DNA of 61,666 nucleotides. Origin: an uncultured bacterium (lineage in GTDB: Bacteria; Bacillota; Clostridia; Christensenellales; HGM11417). The stretch is taken from NCBI GenBank assembly GCA_905215695.1, contig CAJMQN010000010.1, forward strand, positions 1 through 61,666, given 5' to 3'. Position numbers and translations under genes: made by a program. Shown piece by piece: positions 57,098-61,666 of this stretch (its first letter is position 1; each line of letters starts with the position of its first letter). Under the pieces are notes generated by a model. It saw only the letters and a program-made list of their open reading frames with translations. It did no database searches and had not been told where the DNA came from.

Positions 57098-57934
57098 TTA
57101 TTTGTTCAATATGTCAAAAAACTGCTCTTTGTCCCCGTCCTCCTCGGACGCGGGCTTTTTCTTCGCGGTTTTGCGGCTCTCCTTTTCGAGTTTGCGCTGT
57201 TCCTTGAGCCTCTGCCGCCGCTGTTTTTCCTCGAGCCGGCGGGCGCGTTCCTCTTCGATTGCCTGTGCCTCCGCCTGCCGCTGCGCTTCTGTCCGGCGCT
57301 GAACCTTCAATTCCTTCTGTTCGACCTTGGAGAGATATTTCTCTTTTACCGCCGCGCCGAACTGTCGAATGTCCAAAATCAGCGCGCCGAATTCCTTGAG
57401 CATGACCTGACAGTCCGCCGCGGGTTTGATGAGAAGTTTCTCTTCCCGCATTTTTGCCGTCGAGGAAAAGCCCATGAAGTCCGTCATCGGATAACTCGAA
57501 TAGATACGAATCTGATACAGCGAGGGCGAACGCAGGAGCCCGAACACCAGAGCGAGCACGAGACACACGCCTGCAACGCCCCACATGACATATTTAAGCC
57601 AAGCATAGGGCAGAGTCAGCACAAGCGAAACCACCATGAGCGCGGCGCACACAATCAGGAAAATCGCCGCTGCGGTCAGCTTGCCCGCGTTGGACGCCTG
57701 CCGATAGCGGTAGTCGATGCCTCCGACAGCCTCAATGGGAAGTTCTGTCTTGCGGCAGTCGCGGTTGCGCGAGGATACCTCCACAAGGAGTACCCTGCGG
57801 TCGGTTACGGTGAGGTAGCCCTCGTTTTCCCCGTTGTTCAGCGTGATGCAGTGATAGGTCTTGACCGCGGTCTCCCCTTCGGACAGCGAAACCAAGCCCT
57901 CCGCCTTCTGCTTAAAATAATCCTTGTTTTTCAT
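57098..57934 (-). CDS. Membrane protein with PH-like N-terminus and basic coiled-coil tail
   Basis: 278 residues. N-terminal domain (about 1-80) with EGYLTVTDRRVLLVEVSSRN, the strand pattern of PH/GRAM-like membrane proteins; two membrane helices (about 88-110 and 115-135); a second beta region (IRIYSSYPMTDFMGF); then a long charged coiled coil (about 200-265, repeated EERARRLEEKQRRQRLKEQ). The promoter -10 ends nine bases before the ATG and no ribosome site is seen, so the mRNA may be leaderless. Role unknown. Confidence 0.78.
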   Translation of the reverse strand: MKNKDYFKQKAEGLVSLSEGETAVKTYHCITLNNGENEGYLTVTDRRVLLVEVSSRNRDCRKTELPIEAVGGIDYRYRQASNAGKLTAAAIFLIVCAALMVVSLVLTLPYAWLKYVMWGVAGVCLVLALVFGLLRSPSLYQIRIYSSYPMTDFMGFSSTAKMREEKLLIKPAADCQVMLKEFGALILDIRQFGAAVKEKYLSKVEQKELKVQRRTEAQRQAEAQAIEEERARRLEEKQRRQRLKEQRKLEKESRKTAKKKPASEEDGDKEQFFDILNK

Positions 57935-57943
57935 AGTAAGAGT

Positions 57944-57972
57944 ATTTTACACCATTCCCGCGTTTTCCGCAA
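57944..57972 (-). promoter_or_regulatory. Promoter of the gene at 57098
   Basis: -35 TTGCGG (57967-57972), 17-bp spacer, -10 TAAAAT (57944-57949), minus strand; start expected within about 3 bases of the ATG. Confidence 0.6.
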
Positions 57973-57994
57973 GGGCTTTTCGCATAAAATTGTT

Positions 57995-58022
57995 TTGTAA
58001 AACGCGGATTATATGGTATAAT
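57995..58022 (+). promoter_or_regulatory. Promoter of alaS
   Basis: -35 TTGTAA (57995-58000), 16-bp spacer, -10 TATAAT (58017-58022). Confidence 0.7.
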
Positions 58023-58054
58023 GGTCGAAAAATAAAATCATATTGAGGCAAAGC

Positions 58055-59842
58055 ATGAAAAAATTGGATTCCGTCGCCCTGCGGAAGATGTATCTCGACT
58101 TTTTCAGATCCAAGGGTCACGCGGTCATCGACAGCGCGTCACTGATTCCCGAAAACGACCCCACCGTTCTCTTCACGACGGCGGGCATGCACCCCTTGGT
58201 GCCCTATCTGCTCGGCGAAAAGCACCCTTCCGGCACCCGTCTCTGCGACACGCAGAAGTGCGTGCGCACGGGGGACATCGACGAGGTGGGCGACGCCACG
58301 CACTGCACCTTCTTTGAAATGCTCGGCAATTGGAGTCTCGGCGACTACTTCAAGGAGGACGCAATCCGTTTTTCCTTTGAATTTCTGACGGACGAGAAGT
58401 ACCTCGCGATTCCCGTCGAAAAGCTCGCGGTCTCCGTCTTTGCGGGGGACGCGGACGCCCCCCGGGACGAGGAGAGCGCAAGGATTTGGAAGGAATGCGG
58501 GATTCCCGAGGACCATATCTTCTTCCTGCCCAAGGCAAACAACTGGTGGGGACCCGCTGGAATCACAGGACCCTGCGGACCGGACACCGAAATGTTCGTC
58601 GATACCGGAAAAGCCCCCTGCGGACCGGACTGCTCCCCCGCCTGCGACTGCGGAAAATACGTCGAGATTTGGAACGACGTCTTTATGCAGTATTTCAAGA
58701 ACGCGGACGGCACCTTCTCCCCCTTAAAGCAGAAAAATGTGGATACGGGCATGGGTTTGGAGCGCACGATCTGCATGTTCAACGGCTACAAGTCCGTCTA
58801 TGAGTGCGACCTCTTTGCCCGCGCGCTCGAGGTCATCTCCGAATTTTCGGGCAAAAACTACGGCGAAGACGAGGGGACGACCAAAGCGTTCCGCATCATC
58901 GCCGACCACGTGCGCACCGCCACCTTTATCATCGGTGACAAAAAAGGCGTGACCCCCTCCAACGTTGACCAAGGATACGTCCTGCGCAGACTTATTCGTA
59001 GAGCTGTCCGCTACGGCAGACTGATCGGACTGCGCAAGGGCTCGCTCTCCAAAATTGCCGAGACCTATATCCAAAAGTACGCGGAGGTCTATCCCGAGCT
59101 TGTCGAGAACCGAGACAAGATTGTCGGCGAAATCAACCGCGAGGAAGAGCGGTTCATGAAGACGGTTTCGCTCGGACTCAAGGAGTTTGAAAAGGTCGCG
59201 GCGGGGGTCACGGACGCAAAGATTGACGGCGTGACGGCGTTCCACCTCTACGACACGTTCGGATTCCCCATCGAGATGACCGAGGAACTCGCCACGGAAA
59301 AGGGCTTTGTCGTGGACAAAGCGGGATTCGACGCGGCGTTCGCCGAGCATCAGGCGAAGTCCCACGCGGGGAGCGAACAGCGATTCAAGGGCGGACTCGC
59401 GGATTCCACCGAACAGACCGCGCGCCTGCACACCGCGACCCACCTCTTGCAGGCGGCGCTCCGCAAGGTTTTAAAAACCGAGGTCTGCCAGCGCGGGAGC
59501 AACATTACCCCCGAACGCCTGCGCTTCGACTTCTCCTTCGAGAGACCCATGACCCCCGAAGAGGTGAAGGAGACGCAGGAACTCGTCAATTCGTGGATCA
59601 AAACGGGTGCGCAGGTGACCTGCGAGGAGATGACCGTGGACGAGGCGAAGGCGGCGGGCGCGATCGGACTCTTCGAGCACAAGTACGGCGACAAAGTCAA
59701 GGTCTTTACCATGGGCGAATTTTCCAAGGAAATCTGCGGCGGACCGCACGCAAAAGCTCTCTCCGAGCTCGGCGCTTTCGAAATCGTCAAGGAACAATCC
59801 AGCTCCTCCGGCGTGCGCCGAATCAAGGCGGTTTTAAAGTAA
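58055..59842 (+). CDS. alaS: Alanine--tRNA ligase, short form lacking the C-Ala domain
   Basis: 595 residues against about 870 usual. The class II catalytic domain (1-250; FFRSKGHAVIDSASLIPEND, motif 2 CTFFEMLGNWSLGDYFK, motif 3 GMGLERT), tRNA-recognition helices, and the editing domain with zinc site HTATHLL and ICGGPHA are complete. It ends right after editing (SSSSGVRRIKAVL), so the oligomerising DHHA1/C-Ala part is missing. The stop is followed by a terminator, so this is a natural short form, as known in Borrelia (594 residues). TTGAGG before ATG. Confidence 0.94.
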   Translation: MKKLDSVALRKMYLDFFRSKGHAVIDSASLIPENDPTVLFTTAGMHPLVPYLLGEKHPSGTRLCDTQKCVRTGDIDEVGDATHCTFFEMLGNWSLGDYFKEDAIRFSFEFLTDEKYLAIPVEKLAVSVFAGDADAPRDEESARIWKECGIPEDHIFFLPKANNWWGPAGITGPCGPDTEMFVDTGKAPCGPDCSPACDCGKYVEIWNDVFMQYFKNADGTFSPLKQKNVDTGMGLERTICMFNGYKSVYECDLFARALEVISEFSGKNYGEDEGTTKAFRIIADHVRTATFIIGDKKGVTPSNVDQGYVLRRLIRRAVRYGRLIGLRKGSLSKIAETYIQKYAEVYPELVENRDKIVGEINREEERFMKTVSLGLKEFEKVAAGVTDAKIDGVTAFHLYDTFGFPIEMTEELATEKGFVVDKAGFDAAFAEHQAKSHAGSEQRFKGGLADSTEQTARLHTATHLLQAALRKVLKTEVCQRGSNITPERLRFDFSFERPMTPEEVKETQELVNSWIKTGAQVTCEEMTVDEAKAAGAIGLFEHKYGDKVKVFTMGEFSKEICGGPHAKALSELGAFEIVKEQSSSSGVRRIKAVLK

Positions 59843-59846
59843 ATAT

Positions 59847-59882
59847 AAAAAAAGGGTATCCGTTGAACGGATACCCTTTTTC
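59847..59882. terminator. Bidirectional intrinsic terminator
   Basis: Stem AAAAAGGGTATCCGTT/AACGGATACCCTTTTT between the convergent alaS and trpB. Confidence 0.87.
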
Positions 59883-59921
59883 ATCGGGCGCGTCTTTCTG
59901 CGGAAGGGCGCGCTTATTCTC

Positions 59922-61139
59922 TTACCGAATGCCGTATTTCTCGATGATGTAATCCATGTCCTTGTCCCCTCTCCCGGAGAGGTTGACGAGAATGGAACCG
60001 TGGTCGAGTTTTTTGGCGAGTTTCATGGCATAGGCGACGGCGTGCGAACTCTCGATTGCGGGAATAATTCCCTCCATGCGGGAGAGCTTGAAGAAGGCAT
60101 CAATGGTATCGTTGTCGTCCACTACGTCGTACTTGACCCGTCCGATTTCCTTTAAGAATGCGTGCTCGGGACCCGAAGAGGGATAGTCGAGACCGCTCGC
60201 CACCGAATACACCGGAGCGGGTTCGCCCTTTTCGTCCTTCAGCATGATGCTGTTGAACCCGTGCATGACGCCCTCGGAGCCGTAGGTCAGGCTCGCGGCA
60301 TGGTCGCCGAGCTTTGTTCCCCGTCCGAGGGGCTCGACGCCGTAGATCTCCACGGGATCGTTCAAGAATCCCGCAAACAGCCCCGCCGCGTTGGAACCGC
60401 CTCCCACACAGGCGACGATGTTGTCCGGCAGTTCTCCGGTCATCTCAAGGAACTGTTCCCGCGCCTCGATGCCCACCACGCTTTGGAAATCCCGCACCAT
60501 CATCGGGAACGGGTGCGGTCCTACCACCGAACCGATGCAGTAAATGCAGTCCTTATGTTCCTTGCAGTACGCCTCAAACGCCGCGTCAACCGCCTCTTTT
60601 AAGGTGGCAAGCCCGTGTTTGACTTCCACGACCCGCGCGCCGAGAATCTTCATGCGCGCGACGTTGGGCGCCTGTTTCTTGATATCTACGGAACCCATGT
60701 AGATGTCGCACTCCAACCCGAAGTACGCCGCCGCCGTCGCGAGCGCGACTCCGTGCTGTCCCGCGCCCGTCTCCGCAATGACCTTCTTTTTGCCCATGTA
60801 CTTGGCGAGCAGAGCCTCCCCCATGCAGTGGTTGAGCTTGTGCGCGCCCGTATGGTTCAGATCCTCGCGCTTGGCGTAAATCTGCACGTTGCCGAGGGAA
60901 TTGGAGAGACGCTCGAGATAGGTAATCGGCGTGGGACGCCCCTGAAATTCCTTGCGAATCCGCCGAAGTTCCGCGATGAATTTGCTTGACTTGCAGATGT
61001 TGAAATACGCTTCTGTAATCTCATCCATCGCCGTCTGCAGTTCGGGAGGAATATAGCTCCCGCCGTATTTGCCGAAATAGCCTTCCTTGCTCGGGTAGTT
61101 CTTGAAATAGTTATCGAAATCCACATTGTTCCGTTTCAT
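59922..61139 (-). CDS. trpB: Tryptophan synthase beta chain
   Basis: 405 residues, PLP enzyme making tryptophan from indole and serine. PLP Lys101 in HTGAHKLNH; GGGSNAAGLFAGF binds the phosphate; AETGAGQHGVALATAAA and GSVDIKKQAPNVARM are TrpB1-type. No trpA or other trp gene is adjacent in the window; the downstream neighbour is alaS on the other strand. It lies behind a Trp T-box leader. GGAG lies eleven bases before the ATG. Confidence 0.96.
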   Translation of the reverse strand: MKRNNVDFDNYFKNYPSKEGYFGKYGGSYIPPELQTAMDEITEAYFNICKSSKFIAELRRIRKEFQGRPTPITYLERLSNSLGNVQIYAKREDLNHTGAHKLNHCMGEALLAKYMGKKKVIAETGAGQHGVALATAAAYFGLECDIYMGSVDIKKQAPNVARMKILGARVVEVKHGLATLKEAVDAAFEAYCKEHKDCIYCIGSVVGPHPFPMMVRDFQSVVGIEAREQFLEMTGELPDNIVACVGGGSNAAGLFAGFLNDPVEIYGVEPLGRGTKLGDHAASLTYGSEGVMHGFNSIMLKDEKGEPAPVYSVASGLDYPSSGPEHAFLKEIGRVKYDVVDDNDTIDAFFKLSRMEGIIPAIESSHAVAYAMKLAKKLDHGSILVNLSGRGDKDMDYIIEKYGIR

Positions 61140-61168
61140 AATCGTTATTCTCCAAAATTTTTAAATTT

Positions 61169-61240
61169 TTATTGACCAGTTTTGTGCCCTTGCGCCCGCA
61201 ATGCTCCGCGGCGCCATCGAAAATCGGGATTCCTGTACAT
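61169..61240 (-). CDS. Short upstream reading frame between T-box and trpB
   Basis: 23 codons with AAGGAG six bases before the ATG, ending 29 bases before trpB. The peptide (MYRNPDFRWRRGALRAQGHK plus TGQ) has one Trp. It could be a translated leader, a remnant of a lost trp gene, or chance. Confidence 0.4.
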   Translation of the reverse strand: MYRNPDFRWRRGALRAQGHKTGQ

Positions 61241-61260
61241 AAATTTCTCCTTTCGGCAAT

Positions 61261-61518
61261 AAAAAAACACGGCAAGACGCCCTGCTGGGACGTATTGTCG
61301 TGATGCCACCCAAATTTCACGGAAAGTTCTTCCGCCTCTTTTCCGGTACGATCATACCGTCTCCCCGTAACGCGGGAGTTGCGTCGCCGGCTAATCGGAT
61401 TCCCTTTCGCCGCCGCCCTCTGCAGTCCATTCGCCGAAAATCTGCGTATTCCCTTACACCGACCGGGAACTCTCTGCGCCGCGCAATCTTCGCTACTTCT
61501 CTGCATCATCGGTTTGTT
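61261..61518 (-). promoter_or_regulatory. T-box riboswitch (Trp) upstream of trpB
   Basis: The T-box core reads GGGTGGCATCACG (61299-61311, minus). Stem I carries AGAGAG and CGGTGTAA elements (about 61455-61480), and the specifier region shows GAATGGACTGC with TGG (61427-61429) for tryptophan. The terminator (CACG..CGTG stem, 61268-61302, seven T) competes with the antiterminator. Uncharged tRNA-Trp should allow trpB transcription. Confidence 0.85.
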
Positions 61519-61524
61519 GGACAC

Positions 61525-61553
61525 ATTCTATCACCGATTTTCCGGTTTGTCAA
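61525..61553 (-). promoter_or_regulatory. Promoter of the T-box-trpB unit
   Basis: -35 TTGACA (61548-61553), 17-bp spacer, -10 TAGAAT (61525-61530), minus strand. Confidence 0.83.
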
Positions 61554-61565
61554 CAATTTTTTGAC

Positions 61566-61601
61566 AAAAAACAAAAAAAACACATCCCTGTGAGGGATGT
61601 G
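61566..61601 (-). terminator. Terminator of a minus-strand gene beyond the right edge
   Basis: Stem CACATCCC/GGGATGTG followed on the minus strand by eight T and GTTTTTTG. Right of it, AAGGAGG at 61633-61642 on the plus strand precedes TTG at 61651; too little sequence remains to call a gene. Confidence 0.75.
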
Positions 61602-61666
61602 AAGATTTCGCAAAATACAGACAGAGATAGGAAAAGGAGGAGAAACACTTTTGTTAAAGTCCGGCA

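Noticed and set aside
61633..61666. Plus-strand gene start (AAGGAGG then TTG) at the right edge
   Set aside because: Only five codons remain in the window, which is not enough to judge.

Overview
The window looks like a chromosome segment of a low-oxygen, Gram-positive bacterium of the Clostridia (Bacillota). This rests on a protein-arginine-kinase operon (mcsA-mcsB-clpC), a long-form ribosome hibernation factor, LuxS, a Trp T-box, a fused flavoprotein-rubredoxin, an N5,N10-folate carbon pathway (fhs, metF, metH) and strong AGGAGG ribosome sites. Most of the window is GC-rich, so the many long antisense reading frames are shadows. An uncultured gut clade related to Christensenellales is plausible, but that is inference. 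gyrB-gyrA next to parA-parB suggests the origin of replication is not far away, although dnaA and parS are not in view.

Layout, left to right. 1-340: tRNA-Glu (cut by the window edge), tRNA-Ser(CGA) and tRNA-Pro(GGG). 388-7091: a small lipoprotein, zinc-ribbon membrane proteins (two of them tandem paralogues behind a structured leader), glnS and fhs. 7148-11414: a large membrane protein built from three 4-helix repeats with an L15-like tail, then a beta-helix lipoprotein. 11598-18056: fba, a flavin reductase and a polyamine transporter operon potABCD, whose 5' leader can hide its own ribosome site and whose potD is broken by a one-base frameshift in the signal peptide. 18303-24471: sugar epimerase, flavorubredoxin-type protein, apgM, rpsT, murI, malQ. 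24483-28287: carbohydrate operon galE / sugar isomerase-like / pgi / luxS / malQ on the minus strand. 28397-32951: hpf and clpC-mcsB-mcsA. 33147-37079: metF-metH-GNAT.

37126-39543 is the most unusual stretch. About 2.3 kb of AT-rich DNA is flanked by 59-bp direct repeats (58 of 59 identical) of the last codons of the transaldolase gene. It carries a small XRE regulator with two palindromic operators and a divergent two-gene operon encoding unknown proteins. It looks like a compact site-specifically integrated element without its own integrase.

39483-43579: transaldolase-like gene, SGNH hydrolase and GH38 alpha-mannosidase. 43650-44830 is mostly non-coding: a candidate minus-strand small RNA, tRNA-Ser(GGA), then a roughly 205-nt candidate structured RNA that starts at a promoter and ends at an intrinsic terminator just before a small membrane-protein gene, then a second region with alternative pairings. 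44882-53645: PH-domain protein, XRE regulator, gyrA (Tyr at the quinolone-critical position), gyrB, an unknown tail-repeat membrane protein, parB and parA. 53885-61139: ftsH, small genes, a naturally short alaS and trpB, the last under a Trp T-box with a small upstream reading frame.

Together the genes are mainly housekeeping (translation, DNA topology, segregation, proteolysis, glycolysis, one-carbon metabolism). The accessory content is concentrated at 37.1-39.5 kb and 43.6-44.8 kb.
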